This document shows positions 54,697-63,999 of a stretch of 64,000 nt of DNA, piece after piece. Numbering within the stretch: position 1 is the first letter of the stretch; each line of letters starts with the position of its first letter. The stretch is taken from the NCBI RefSeq assembly GCF_025195085.2, contig NZ_JANAVY020000016.1, positions 39,172 through 103,171 of the forward strand, in the 5' to 3' direction. Origin of the DNA: Vibrio intestinalis (GTDB lineage: Bacteria; Pseudomonadota; Gammaproteobacteria; Enterobacterales; Vibrionaceae). A model generated the notes under the pieces. The model had not been told where the DNA came from, did no database searches, and saw nothing but the letters and a program-made list of their open reading frames with translations. The translations under genes and the position numbers were made by a program.

Positions 54697-55560
54697 ATGC
54701 GATTAATAGTGGTAAGTGGCCAATCTGGCGCTGGTAAAAGTGTCGCACTGCGTGTGCTTGAAGATCTAGGCTACTACTGCGTTGATAATCTGCCAGTTAA
54801 CTTACTGGACGTGTTCGTTCAGTCAGTACAAGGCAGTAAGCAAAATGTAGCGGTAAGTATCGATATTCGTAACCTGCCAGAAGAGCCAACGCTAGTTGAA
54901 GATGTCTTGCATAAACTCAAGCAAGATACTGACGTAAGCGTGCTATTCCTTGATGCGAATAAAGACACCTTACTAAAACGCTACAGCGAAACTCGACGCA
55001 TCCACCCACTATCTCGCACTGAAGAAAGCACCTCTTTGGAGCAAGCCATTGAGAAAGAAAAGACCATTCTATCTCCGCTAAAAGAGCATGCTGATTTAAT
55101 CATCGACAGCAGCAATCAGTCACTGCACGAACTCAGTGAAACGGTGCGCCGCCGCGTAGAAGGCCGCGAGCGTAAAGACCTTGTGATGGTATTCCAATCA
55201 TTTGGCTTTAAATACGGTCTACCAAGCGATGCAGATTACGTGTTTGACGTGCGCTTTCTACCTAACCCGCACTGGGAGCCAGACTTGCGCCCATTGACCG
55301 GCTTAGATGCGCCAATTAAATCCTTCTTAGAAAGCCACCCAGAGGTGATGGAACTGAAGCAACAAGTGCTCAAGTTTATCGAGTGTTGGCTACCATCATT
55401 AGAGAAGAATAACCGCAGCTACCTGACTGTCGCGATTGGTTGTACTGGTGGTAAGCACCGCTCCGTGTACTTAACCCAACAGTTAGGCGAATACTTTGCA
55501 GAGCTTGGTCATCAAGTTCAAATCAGACATACCTCGCTTGAGAAAAACCTAAAGGATTAA
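54697..55560 (+). CDS. rapZ: RNase adapter protein RapZ
   Basis: 287 residues; Walker A GQSGAGKSVALRVLEDLGYYCVDNLP at the N-terminus and the C-terminal RNA-binding GCTGGKHRSVY block. In E. coli it targets GlmZ for RNase E and so controls amino-sugar synthesis. Between ptsN and npr. Confidence 0.96.
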   Translation: MRLIVVSGQSGAGKSVALRVLEDLGYYCVDNLPVNLLDVFVQSVQGSKQNVAVSIDIRNLPEEPTLVEDVLHKLKQDTDVSVLFLDANKDTLLKRYSETRRIHPLSRTEESTSLEQAIEKEKTILSPLKEHADLIIDSSNQSLHELSETVRRRVEGRERKDLVMVFQSFGFKYGLPSDADYVFDVRFLPNPHWEPDLRPLTGLDAPIKSFLESHPEVMELKQQVLKFIECWLPSLEKNNRSYLTVAIGCTGGKHRSVYLTQQLGEYFAELGHQVQIRHTSLEKNLKD

Positions 55561-55563
55561 TCA

Positions 55564-55842
55564 ATGCAGCAACAGAGCAAAACCGTCCTGATTCAAAACC
55601 GTTTGGGGCTACATGCTCGTGCTGCCGTTAAACTGGTTGAACTCGCCCAATCTTTTGATGCTATTCTAACGATTGAAAACCACGAAGGAAAAACCGCAAC
55701 TGCTGATAGTGTAATGGGTTTATTGATGCTGGAATCAGCCCAGGGTGAATACGTCACCATTCAAGCTGAAGGCAATAATGCCCCTCAAGCGTTGGATGCG
55801 GTGTGCCAATTAATTGAGCATAAATTTGACGAAGAAGAGTGA
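55564..55842 (+). CDS. npr: PTS-Ntr HPr-like protein NPr
   Basis: 92 residues, HPr fold; phosphorylation site in NRLGLHARAAVKLVELA. Carries phosphate from EI-Ntr to PtsN. Last gene of the run, three bases after rapZ. Confidence 0.95.
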   Translation: MQQQSKTVLIQNRLGLHARAAVKLVELAQSFDAILTIENHEGKTATADSVMGLLMLESAQGEYVTIQAEGNNAPQALDAVCQLIEHKFDEEE

Positions 55843-55956
55843 CCATCACCCACTCTAAAAATTTATTTTTCCTCCCTTCACATTAACTTATTAAACTCGA
55901 TCTAAAATTAAGTTACTATTCAACGCATTGTAAGCAGATAGAGTTAGGGGGAATGA

Positions 55957-57312
55957 ATGGCAGAGCAAATAGAATTCGACCAAGCTCACCAAGCCCTCCA
56001 AGAAGTCACTGAAGCTCTAGAAAATGGCCGTTTCGTCCATGTCCGTCGTCAGCTACAAGACATGGAACCGGAAGATATCGCCCACCTGCTAGAAGCCTCC
56101 CCGCGTAAAAGCCGTGAAGTCCTGTGGCAACTTACCGATCCTGAAGATTATGGTGAAATCCTCGATGAGCTAAACGAGGATGTAAAAGACGATCTCGTCG
56201 CCAAAATGGCGCCAGAGAAACTCGCCGAAGCAACCGAAGGTATGGACACCGATGACGTTGCTTACGTACTACGTAGCTTACCTGACGATGTCTCTCGTGA
56301 AGTTCTTTCACAGATGGACAGCGCAGATCGTCTGCGCGTAGAAACCGCCCTCTCTTATCCTGAAGATACCGCTGGTAGTATCATGAACACCGACGTTATC
56401 ACCATTCGTGGTGATGTCGATGTGGACGTGGTATTGCGTTACCTGCGAATAAAGGGGGAGTTACCAGAAAATACCGATGCGCTATACGTCATCGACGATG
56501 AAGACCGACTGATTGGTGAGATCTCTTTAACCACCATTTTAACCACTCAGCCAGATGTCAAAGTTGCCGATGTAATGGAAGATGCCGACGAAGCAATTGA
56601 AGTTGCCATGAGCGACTCTGATGTTGCCAGTCTGTTTGAACGTCGTAATTGGGTATCTGCGCCGGTCATTGATGAAAACCAACACCTTGTTGGCCGTATC
56701 ACCATCGATGACGTGGTAGACGTCATTCGTGAAGATGCAGAACACTCAATGATGAGTATGGCGGGTATGGATGATGACGAAGATACCTTCGCACCTGTGG
56801 TCAAATCGGCTCGTAAACGTAGTGTTTGGCTCGGTGCTAATGTATTGGCGGCTCTTGCTGCTGCATCAGTTTCCAACATGTTTGAAGCCACATTAGACCA
56901 AATGGCGGCCATTGCGGTACTGATGACGATTGTACCTTCAATGGGTGGCGTTGCCGGCAACCAAACCGTTGCACTGGTTATTCGTGGCTTAGCACTTGGT
57001 CACATTGGTGACTCAAACAAACGCGAACTACTAATGAAAGAAGCTGCGATCGGCTTTTTGAATGGCATTATGTGGGCGCTGATTATTGGCGGTATCGTAG
57101 TGGCTTGGAAAGGCAATTGGATGCTTGGCGGTATTATTTCCGCAGCCATGCTGACCAACTTACTGGTCGCGGGTATTGCGGGGGTAACAATTCCCATCTT
57201 ACTGAAAAAGATGAATATCGACCCAGCCTTAGCTGGCGGTATGGCCTTAACCACGGTAACCGATGTTATTGGTCTATCGGTATTCCTAGGCTTAGCGACT
57301 ATTCTGATTTAA
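55957..57312 (+). CDS. mgtE: Magnesium transporter MgtE
   Basis: 451 residues: N-terminal helical domain, two CBS domains (about 135-260), then five membrane helices with GMALTTVTDVIGLSVFLGLA near the end. Mg2+ channel gated by cytoplasmic Mg2+. GGGGGAA ribosome site before the ATG. Convergent with metH across a shared terminator. Confidence 0.95.
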   Translation: MAEQIEFDQAHQALQEVTEALENGRFVHVRRQLQDMEPEDIAHLLEASPRKSREVLWQLTDPEDYGEILDELNEDVKDDLVAKMAPEKLAEATEGMDTDDVAYVLRSLPDDVSREVLSQMDSADRLRVETALSYPEDTAGSIMNTDVITIRGDVDVDVVLRYLRIKGELPENTDALYVIDDEDRLIGEISLTTILTTQPDVKVADVMEDADEAIEVAMSDSDVASLFERRNWVSAPVIDENQHLVGRITIDDVVDVIREDAEHSMMSMAGMDDDEDTFAPVVKSARKRSVWLGANVLAALAAASVSNMFEATLDQMAAIAVLMTIVPSMGGVAGNQTVALVIRGLALGHIGDSNKRELLMKEAAIGFLNGIMWALIIGGIVVAWKGNWMLGGIISAAMLTNLLVAGIAGVTIPILLKKMNIDPALAGGMALTTVTDVIGLSVFLGLATILI

Positions 57313-57334
57313 TCTTTTCAGACCACCAGCAAAC

Positions 57335-57363
57335 AAAAAGCGCTGTAATCACAGCGCTTTTTA
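57335..57363. terminator. Bidirectional terminator between mgtE and metH
   Basis: Perfect hairpin AAAAGCGCTGT / ACAGCGCTTTT with a 4-base loop and runs of A and T on the two sides, between convergent genes. Confidence 0.9.
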
Positions 57364-57382
57364 GTACTTATAGACCTATCGA

Positions 57383-60300
57383 TTAGTTCATATTTGGCCC
57401 GAGCCATTTTTCAGCTTCAAGCATGTCCCAACCTTTTCTATCGGCATAGCTCTCTGCCTGATCTTTTTGGATCTGTGCGATCGCGAAGTAGCGCGAGTCT
57501 GGGTGAGAGAAGTACCAACCAGAAACCGAGGCACCCGGCCACATGGCATAACTGGTAGTCAGCGACATCTCAATGGTTTCTTCTACTTTAAGAAGCTCCC
57601 ACAGTGGGCCTTTCTCTGTATGTTCAGGACATGCAGGGTAACCCGGAGCAGGTCGAATACCTTGATACTTCTCACGAATCAAATCATCGTTCGATAAGTT
57701 CTCATCTGCGGAGTAACCCCAAATTTCTTTACGCACTTGCTCATGCAAGTATTCAGCAAAGGCTTCAGCAAGACGGTCAGCAACAGCTTGAATCATAATC
57801 GCATTGTAGTCATCACCGTTGGCTTTATATTCATCAGCCAGCTCGCGCTCGCCAATACCGCCGGTTACGGCAAATGCACCGATCCAATCCTTCTTACCTG
57901 ACTCTTTGGGAGCAATGTAATCAGATAAACAGTAGTTAAAGCCTTTTGGCTTCTCTGTCTGCTGACGCAAGTTATGCAGCACCTTAGCAACTTGGGTGCG
58001 AGACTCGTCGGTATAAACCTCAATATCATCGCCTACAGAAGCAGCAGGGAATAAAGCACACATACCGCGCGCTTTCAAAAGACCTTCTTTCTCAACACGA
58101 TCTAATAAATCATTCGCATCTTTGAATAGACGCTTAGCCTCTTCACCTACTTCCTCATGCTGCAAAATAGCTGGGTATTTGCCAACTAATGACCAAGTCA
58201 TGAAGAACGGCGTCCAATCGATATAATTACGTAGCGTTGCAACATCAAAATCATCAAATACATGGACGCCCGGCTTTGCCGGCACTGGTGGTGTGTAGTT
58301 TTGCCAATCAATTGCAACCTTGTTCGCACGTGCTTGTTCTAAAGTAACAGGCTTAGTACGCGGTTTTTTACGGTTATGTTGGTCACGCACTCGAACGTAA
58401 TCCGCATCGAGCTTTTCAACAAAACCAGGACGTAATTCGTCAGAAAGCAATGAGGTACATACACCAACGGCACGTGAAGCATTGTTCACATACACCACTG
58501 GGTTTTTGTAGTTCTGTTCAATCTTAACCGCAGTATGCGCTTTAGAGGTTGTCGCGCCGCCAATAAGAAGTGGCAGTTCGAAATCAAGACGCTCCATCTC
58601 TTTTGCTACGTGAACCATTTCATCTAGAGAAGGAGTAATCAACCCAGATAGACCGATAATATCGACGTTCTCTTCTTTGGCGACTTTGAGGATCTTTTCA
58701 CACGGGACCATCACCCCTAAATCGATAATCTCGTAGTTATTACATTGCAGTACAACACCCACAATGTTCTTGCCGATATCATGCACATCACCTTTTACGG
58801 TAGCGAGTAAGATTTTACCGTTTGAACAGCCTGCTTGTTTTGATGCATTGATATATGGCTCAAGGTGAGCCACCGCTTGCTTCATTACACGAGCTGATTT
58901 CACCACCTGAGGTAAGAACATCTTACCTTCACCAAATAAATCACCTACTACGTTCATGCCATCCATTAGAGGGCCTTCAATCACTTCTAGTGGCTTAGAA
59001 GCATTCACTCGCGCTTCTTCTGTATCTTCGACAATAAACTCAGTAATACCTTTAACTAGTGCGTGCTCTAAACGCTTCTCGACTGACCATGTACGCCACT
59101 CTTGCGCAGAAGCATCTTCTTCTTTACCCACGCCTTTACCTGCATATTCAGAGGCAATATCCAACAGGCGTTCGGTAGAATCATCACGGCGGTTAAGCAC
59201 CACATCCTCTACTGCTTCTCGCAGTTTTTCAGGAACGTTATCGTAAATCTCTAACTGACCAGCATTAACGATACCCATATCCATACCGTTCTTGAAACAG
59301 TGGTAAAGGAATACCGCATGAATCGCTTCACGAACGTAGTTATTACCGCGGAAAGAGAAAGAAACGTTAGATACGCCGCCTGAGATCATCGCATACGGTA
59401 GGTCGCGTTTAATATCCGCAACCGCTTCGATAAAGTCCACCGCGTAGTTATTGTGCTCTTCAATACCTGTCGCGACGGCAAAGATGTTCGGGTCAAAAAT
59501 AATGTCTTCTGGCGGGAAGCCTATTTCATCCACTAGAATGTTGTAGGCATTGGTACAAATTTCTAGCTTACGCTCTCGCGTTTCTGCTTGGCCAACTTCA
59601 TCAAAAGCCATCACAATAACCGCAGCGCCGTAGCGACGAATCAGTTTAGCTTGCTGTAAAAACTTCTCTTTGCCTTCCTTGAGAGAAATTGAGTTCACGA
59701 TACCTTTACCCTGAATACACTTCAGACCGGCTTCGATCACTTCCCACTTGGAAGAGTCGACCATGATCGGCACTTTTGAAATTTCAGGCTCTGAGGCACA
59801 CAGATTTAGGAAACGTACCATACACGCTTCCGCATCGATCATACCCTCATCCATATTGATATCGATGATCTGCGCACCGTTTTCAACTTGCTGACGAGCA
59901 ACGTCTAATGCTTCTTCATACAGCTCTTCTTTGATTAGACGCTTAAAGCGAGCCGAACCTGTGACGTTAGTTCGCTCACCAACGTTTAGGAATAGTGTCT
60001 CTTTTTCGATGGTCAATGGCTCAAGGCCAGACAGGCGACAGGCGACGGTTAACTCAGGCAGCGCGCGAGGCTTAATACCTTCAACGGCCATTGCCATATG
60101 ACGAATATGCTCTGGCGTAGTACCACAACAACCACCAATGAGGTTTAGGAAACCACTTTGCGCCCACTCTTTAACATGTTCAGCCATATCTTCAGGCGAG
60201 AGGTCATATTCACCAAATGCGTTAGGTAAACCGGCGTTAGGGTGAGTAGAAACATAGCTTTCAGAAATTCGCGACAGTTCTTCTACGTAAGGGCGTAATT

Positions 60301-61060
60301 CATCAGGCCCCAACGCACAGTTCAAACCAAATGAGATAGGATTGACGTGACGCAACGAGTTATAGAAAGCCTCCGTCGTTTGACCAGAAAGCGTTCGCCC
60401 TGACGCATCGGTGATGGTGCCGGAGATCATCACAGGTAAATAGTTATCAAGCTCTTCAAATACAGTCTCGACGGCAAATGCACACGCCTTAGCATTCAAC
60501 GTATCGAAGATGGTTTCGATAAGGATAAGATCAGAACCGCCCTTAATTAGGGCTCGAGTCGATTCAGAATAGGCTTCAACAAGTTCATCAAAGCTAACAT
60601 TTCGATAGCCAGGATCGTTTACATCTGGAGAGATAGAACACGTGCGGTTGGTTGGGCCCAATACGCCTGCGACATAACGTGGTCTATCTGGCGTTTTAGC
60701 TGTCCACTCATCAGCCGCTTGACGAGCCAATTTAGCCGCTTCAAAGTTGATCTCTTCGCTGAGGCTTTCCATGTCATAGTCAGCCATCGCGATAGTCGTC
60801 GCGTTAAAAGTGTTAGTTTCTAAAATATCCGCGCCCGCTTCCAAATAGGCTAAGTGGATATCTTTGATCATCTTTGGCTGGGTCAATACCAACAGATCGT
60901 TGTTACCTTTTAAATCACAGTGCCAATCAGCGAATCGCTCACCGCGATAGTCATTCTCTTCTAGCTTGTAGTCCTGAATCATGGTGCCCATACCACCATC
61001 GATCAGCATAATCCGTTGCGCTAGCTGAGCTTCTATCTGTTGTCTTAACTTGCTTCCCAC
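57383..61060 (-). CDS. metH: Cobalamin-dependent methionine synthase
   Basis: 1225 residues with all four modules: homocysteine domain with zinc Cys in GLNCALG (about 247) and GGCCGT (about 311); methyltetrahydrofolate domain (from about 355); B12 domain with DVHDIGKNI, ligand His about 757; and the C-terminal reactivation domain, ending WLGPNMN. Transfers a methyl group from methyl-THF to homocysteine. A tandem met box lies 54-69 bases upstream of the start. Confidence 0.98.
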   Translation of the reverse strand: MGSKLRQQIEAQLAQRIMLIDGGMGTMIQDYKLEENDYRGERFADWHCDLKGNNDLLVLTQPKMIKDIHLAYLEAGADILETNTFNATTIAMADYDMESLSEEINFEAAKLARQAADEWTAKTPDRPRYVAGVLGPTNRTCSISPDVNDPGYRNVSFDELVEAYSESTRALIKGGSDLILIETIFDTLNAKACAFAVETVFEELDNYLPVMISGTITDASGRTLSGQTTEAFYNSLRHVNPISFGLNCALGPDELRPYVEELSRISESYVSTHPNAGLPNAFGEYDLSPEDMAEHVKEWAQSGFLNLIGGCCGTTPEHIRHMAMAVEGIKPRALPELTVACRLSGLEPLTIEKETLFLNVGERTNVTGSARFKRLIKEELYEEALDVARQQVENGAQIIDINMDEGMIDAEACMVRFLNLCASEPEISKVPIMVDSSKWEVIEAGLKCIQGKGIVNSISLKEGKEKFLQQAKLIRRYGAAVIVMAFDEVGQAETRERKLEICTNAYNILVDEIGFPPEDIIFDPNIFAVATGIEEHNNYAVDFIEAVADIKRDLPYAMISGGVSNVSFSFRGNNYVREAIHAVFLYHCFKNGMDMGIVNAGQLEIYDNVPEKLREAVEDVVLNRRDDSTERLLDIASEYAGKGVGKEEDASAQEWRTWSVEKRLEHALVKGITEFIVEDTEEARVNASKPLEVIEGPLMDGMNVVGDLFGEGKMFLPQVVKSARVMKQAVAHLEPYINASKQAGCSNGKILLATVKGDVHDIGKNIVGVVLQCNNYEIIDLGVMVPCEKILKVAKEENVDIIGLSGLITPSLDEMVHVAKEMERLDFELPLLIGGATTSKAHTAVKIEQNYKNPVVYVNNASRAVGVCTSLLSDELRPGFVEKLDADYVRVRDQHNRKKPRTKPVTLEQARANKVAIDWQNYTPPVPAKPGVHVFDDFDVATLRNYIDWTPFFMTWSLVGKYPAILQHEEVGEEAKRLFKDANDLLDRVEKEGLLKARGMCALFPAASVGDDIEVYTDESRTQVAKVLHNLRQQTEKPKGFNYCLSDYIAPKESGKKDWIGAFAVTGGIGERELADEYKANGDDYNAIMIQAVADRLAEAFAEYLHEQVRKEIWGYSADENLSNDDLIREKYQGIRPAPGYPACPEHTEKGPLWELLKVEETIEMSLTTSYAMWPGASVSGWYFSHPDSRYFAIAQIQKDQAESYADRKGWDMLEAEKWLGPNMN

Positions 61061-61113
61061 AATACAGCCTCATTATTCCTTTAATTATCTCTCCATCCTA
61101 TCACAGATTAAAA

Positions 61114-61129
61114 AGGTGTCTAGACGTCT
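61114..61129 (-). promoter_or_regulatory. Tandem MetJ operator (met boxes) upstream of metH
   Basis: Two adjacent 8-base met boxes: AGGTGTCT (6 of 8 to consensus) and AGACGTCT (perfect consensus). MetJ binds tandem boxes of this size with S-adenosylmethionine as corepressor. Located 54-69 bases before the metH start and about 105 bases before the divergent antiporter start. Confidence 0.8.
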
Positions 61130-61233
61130 AAAACAACTAAATCCCTGACACGATACCAACAAAATAAAGTTTGCTATTTATCCACTCTAGGCACAAAATT
61201 CTTATTCATAATTTGTTACATAAGAGTTATCTC

Positions 61234-62517
61234 ATGTCGGTCTATTACACGCTTTGCTTCCTTTCTGCAGCAGCTATGCTAATTGCCTTTGTAAACAGCA
61301 AAATAGGTAAAATGCAGACCACGATAGCCATCACTGCTGGCTCAATGATGCTTTCACTACTGATCCTGATTGCAGGTCAGAACGATTGGTTCCAGTTAAC
61401 TGAGATTGCGACTGAAACAGTCGCGAGTATTAACTTCGAAGATTTCCTACTCAAGGGGATTCTTGGTTTCTTGCTGTTTGCAGGAGGGCTTGGCATCAAG
61501 CTGCCGAACCTCAAAGATCAGAAATGGGAAATTACCGTTCTAGCATTAGGGGCAACCCTCTTCTCCACCTTCTTTATTGGATTCGTACTTTACGGATTCT
61601 GCCAACTTATCGGCATTCAGTTCGACTTAGTTTACTGTTTACTATTTGGCGCCCTGATTTCCCCAACCGATCCGATTGCGGTTCTGGCAATAGTGAAAAA
61701 ACTCGATGCGCCGCGCCGTATCTCGACTCAAATTGAGGGCGAGTCACTCTTTAACGATGGTTTTGGATTAGTTATCTTCGTCACTCTATACACCATCGCG
61801 TTTGGCACTGAAACGCCAACCGTCGGCAGCGTCACCATGCTATTTGCTCAAGAAGCTATCGGTGGTATCGCCTACGGCTTTGCTCTTGGCCTTCTCTTCC
61901 ATTACCTAATCAGCGCGACTGATGATCACTCGATGGAGTTATTGCTGACTATAGGTATTCCGACGGCGGGTTATGCGTTTGCTGAAGTCATCCATGTATC
62001 AGGCCCATTAGCTATGGTTGTTTCAGGCATTATGATTGGCAACTGGACACGCTTTATCGGCTTTTCCAAAGAGAGTGAAGATCACTTAGACCACTTCTGG
62101 GAACTGATCGATGAGTTCTTAAATGGTGTGCTATTCCTGCTAATTGGTATGTCGATGCTATTATTCAAATTCCATCAAGAAGACTTCATCTTAATGGCAT
62201 TTGCTATACCTCTAGTACTCGCTGCACGTTACCTTAGTGTCGCCCTATCTTATGTTGGCTTTAAGCGCTATCGCAGCTACAACCCATGGTCGATTAGAAT
62301 CCTGACATGGGGTGGGCTAAGAGGCGGTTTAGCACTAGCGATGGCACTTTCAATCCCTGCCGGAATCTGGGTTATTCCCGATAAGCTTATCGATGTGAAA
62401 GAAATCATCTTGGTGATGACTTATTCAGTAGTTGTGTTCTCTATCTTGATCCAAGGCTCGACTATCACACCTATGATTGAGAAAGCCAAGCAAGCAGAGA
62501 AGCCACTTCAGCTATAA
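61234..62517 (+). CDS. CPA1-family Na+/H+ antiporter (NhaP type)
   Basis: 427 residues from the ATG at 61234 (MSVYYTLCFLSAAAMLIAF) with AAGAG eight bases upstream; the longer frame to 61171 adds a polar tail and is rejected. About 12 membrane helices and the core pattern GALISPTDPIAVLAIVKKLDAP...GESLFNDGFGLVIF, with the ion-binding ND pair. Exchanges Na+ or K+ for H+; which ion is not clear. Divergent from metH. Confidence 0.92.
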   Translation: MSVYYTLCFLSAAAMLIAFVNSKIGKMQTTIAITAGSMMLSLLILIAGQNDWFQLTEIATETVASINFEDFLLKGILGFLLFAGGLGIKLPNLKDQKWEITVLALGATLFSTFFIGFVLYGFCQLIGIQFDLVYCLLFGALISPTDPIAVLAIVKKLDAPRRISTQIEGESLFNDGFGLVIFVTLYTIAFGTETPTVGSVTMLFAQEAIGGIAYGFALGLLFHYLISATDDHSMELLLTIGIPTAGYAFAEVIHVSGPLAMVVSGIMIGNWTRFIGFSKESEDHLDHFWELIDEFLNGVLFLLIGMSMLLFKFHQEDFILMAFAIPLVLAARYLSVALSYVGFKRYRSYNPWSIRILTWGGLRGGLALAMALSIPAGIWVIPDKLIDVKEIILVMTYSVVVFSILIQGSTITPMIEKAKQAEKPLQL

Positions 62518-62536
62518 TTAGGAATAGTGATACAAC

Positions 62537-62563
62537 AAGGCAGCCAACCGGCTGCCTTTTTTA
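62537..62563 (+). terminator. Terminator downstream of the antiporter
   Basis: Hairpin AAGGCAGCC / GGCTGCCTT with a 4-base loop and T-run, between convergent genes. Confidence 0.9.
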
Positions 62564-62583
62564 TAACTGTTGATTGAGAAAAT

Positions 62584-63300
62584 CTATTTTACCCTCTGCT
62601 CACTAGCGACTGCTTTTAGCTTACTTTGCTGCTTATATGTCTTACGTAGCTTCACTGACACAATACCGATGATAGCAGTAACCAAAGTAATCACAGGCGC
62701 AGCCATAAGCACCATAGTAACGATACGGCTCAAGTGTTCAGGCAATTGAGGAAGCAACATACCTAACGAGCACAATAGCAGAGTCCATAAGATTGCACTC
62801 AGCCACGAGAAGTAATGAAACTTCGCGACCTTATTCGCCCTCATACCCATCATTAGTGGTAACAAAGAACGAACCACAGGCACAAAACGCGCGCAAAACA
62901 ACGCAACAAGGCCATGCTTACCAAGTAAAACGTCAACCTGCTGCATTCTATTACTTGGTACAGCACTTACCCAGCGCTGCACTATCGGTAGTCGATTAAG
63001 CCAATGTCCTTGCCCATAAGCCGCCCAACTACCTAACGCCGCACTACTTATGATGATTGCCAACAAGAGAAATGGATCAAGTACACCAACTGCAGCAAGC
63101 GTACCAGACAAAACAACCACACTATCACATGGAAAAGGAGCCGCAGGAATAAAGCCACTCTCTAAGAAAATCAAACCACCGACAACGCAATAAACAAGAA
63201 CAGCGCTTCCTGGAGACATCAAGGCAGTAAAGTCTTGTTGCCAAAGCGCGATAAGAACAGAGTAGATAGACTCTAACATTGCTAACCCCAAACCAGTCAT
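62584..63300 (-). CDS. DedA family (VTT domain) membrane protein
   Basis: 238 residues with about five membrane segments, an SGFIPAAPFPCDSVVVLSG re-entrant segment and the conserved ARFVPVVRSLLPLMMGM. Family members recycle undecaprenyl phosphate or flip lipids, and are needed for membrane potential and cell division. A second Met at 63279 with GGGG upstream is also a possible start. Convergent with the antiporter. Confidence 0.88.
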   Translation of the reverse strand: MTGLGLAMLESIYSVLIALWQQDFTALMSPGSAVLVYCVVGGLIFLESGFIPAAPFPCDSVVVLSGTLAAVGVLDPFLLLAIIISSAALGSWAAYGQGHWLNRLPIVQRWVSAVPSNRMQQVDVLLGKHGLVALFCARFVPVVRSLLPLMMGMRANKVAKFHYFSWLSAILWTLLLCSLGMLLPQLPEHLSRIVTMVLMAAPVITLVTAIIGIVSVKLRKTYKQQSKLKAVASEQRVK

Positions 63301-63436
63301 AAAAAGACTAGGAATACTTTTATACTGATAGGGTTTTATCCCTAGTATCAGTTTGGTTCAACTAGCAAGATCTATCGTTAGGATTAAAGAATAAGAGAAA
63401 GAAAATAAGAAGAAAAATTAGGATCTTATAGATACG

Positions 63437-63684
63437 AAAAAGCCGAGTATTTCTGCCGGGACGCGTAGTTTAGGGCTTTATCTTGAAATAAGTGACTGAC
63501 GGTGGGGACGCCTAGTCTGGGGTTGCACACAACCGGGACTCATTTGCTCATTGCAAATGAAAAAGCCCTAGCATTTCTGCCGGGACGCGTAGTCTAGGGC
63601 TTTGTCTTAAAATAAGTGGATGATGGTGGGGACGCCTAGTCCGGGGTTGCGGGCAACCGAGGCTCGTTCTCTGAAAGGGATATT
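63437..63684. repeat. Two-unit tandem repeat of about 124 bases downstream of the rRNA operon
   Basis: Two diverged copies of a unit (63437-63559 and 63560-63684). Each contains two copies of an 18-base motif GGGACGCsTAGTyyrGGG, at 63458, 63505, 63582 and 63629, spaced 47, 77 and 47 bases. On the minus strand each unit starts CACTTATTT, the sequence that also follows tRNA-Asp, and runs into a hairpin ending in T-run (best at 63560-63603). Likely copies of a stable-RNA terminator flank. Confidence 0.85.
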
Positions 63685-63698
63685 TGATACGTTTAAAA

Positions 63699-63727
63699 CG
63701 ACAAAACCCAGTCCGAGGACTGGGTTT
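63699..63727 (-). terminator. Terminator of the rRNA / tRNA-Asp operon
   Basis: Hairpin AAACCCAGTCC / GGACTGGGTTT, 3-base loop on the minus strand followed by TTGTCGTTTT, ten bases after tRNA-Asp. Confidence 0.9.
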
Positions 63728-63736
63728 CTAAATAAG

Positions 63737-63813
63737 TGGCGGAGCGGACGGGACTCGAACCCGCGACCCCCGGCGTGACAGGCCGGTATTCTAACCAACT
63801 GAACTACCGCTCC
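63737..63813 (-). tRNA. tRNA-Asp (GTC)
   Basis: 77 bases, acceptor GGAGCGG with CCGCTCC, anticodon GTC in CTGTCAC, CCA encoded. It follows the 5S gene in the same direction, as at the end of E. coli rrnC and rrnH. Confidence 0.98.
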
Positions 63814-63879
63814 GCACTGGTTAGACTTGAAGTCTAAGTTTTTGCCTTTAGATTTTTCTAAAATCTAAAAACTAAATGT

Positions 63880-63999
63880 AAGCCTGGCGATGTCCTACTC
63901 TCACATGGGGAAACCCCACACTACCATCGGCGCTATTGCGTTTCACTTCTGAGTTCGGCATGGAATCAGGTGGGTCCACAACGCTATGGTCGCCAAGCA
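63880..63999 (-). rRNA. rrf: 5S ribosomal RNA
   Basis: Minus-strand reading starts TGCTTGGCGACCATAGCG and ends GAGTAGGACATCGCCAGGC, the full 5S structure with paired ends. About 120 bases. The rest of the operon (23S, 16S) lies beyond the right edge of the window. Confidence 0.97.

Noticed and set aside
63607..63798. Minus-strand open frame covering tRNA-Asp
   Set aside because: Contains the translated tRNA (GGRGFESRPLRH-like), a known false protein pattern.
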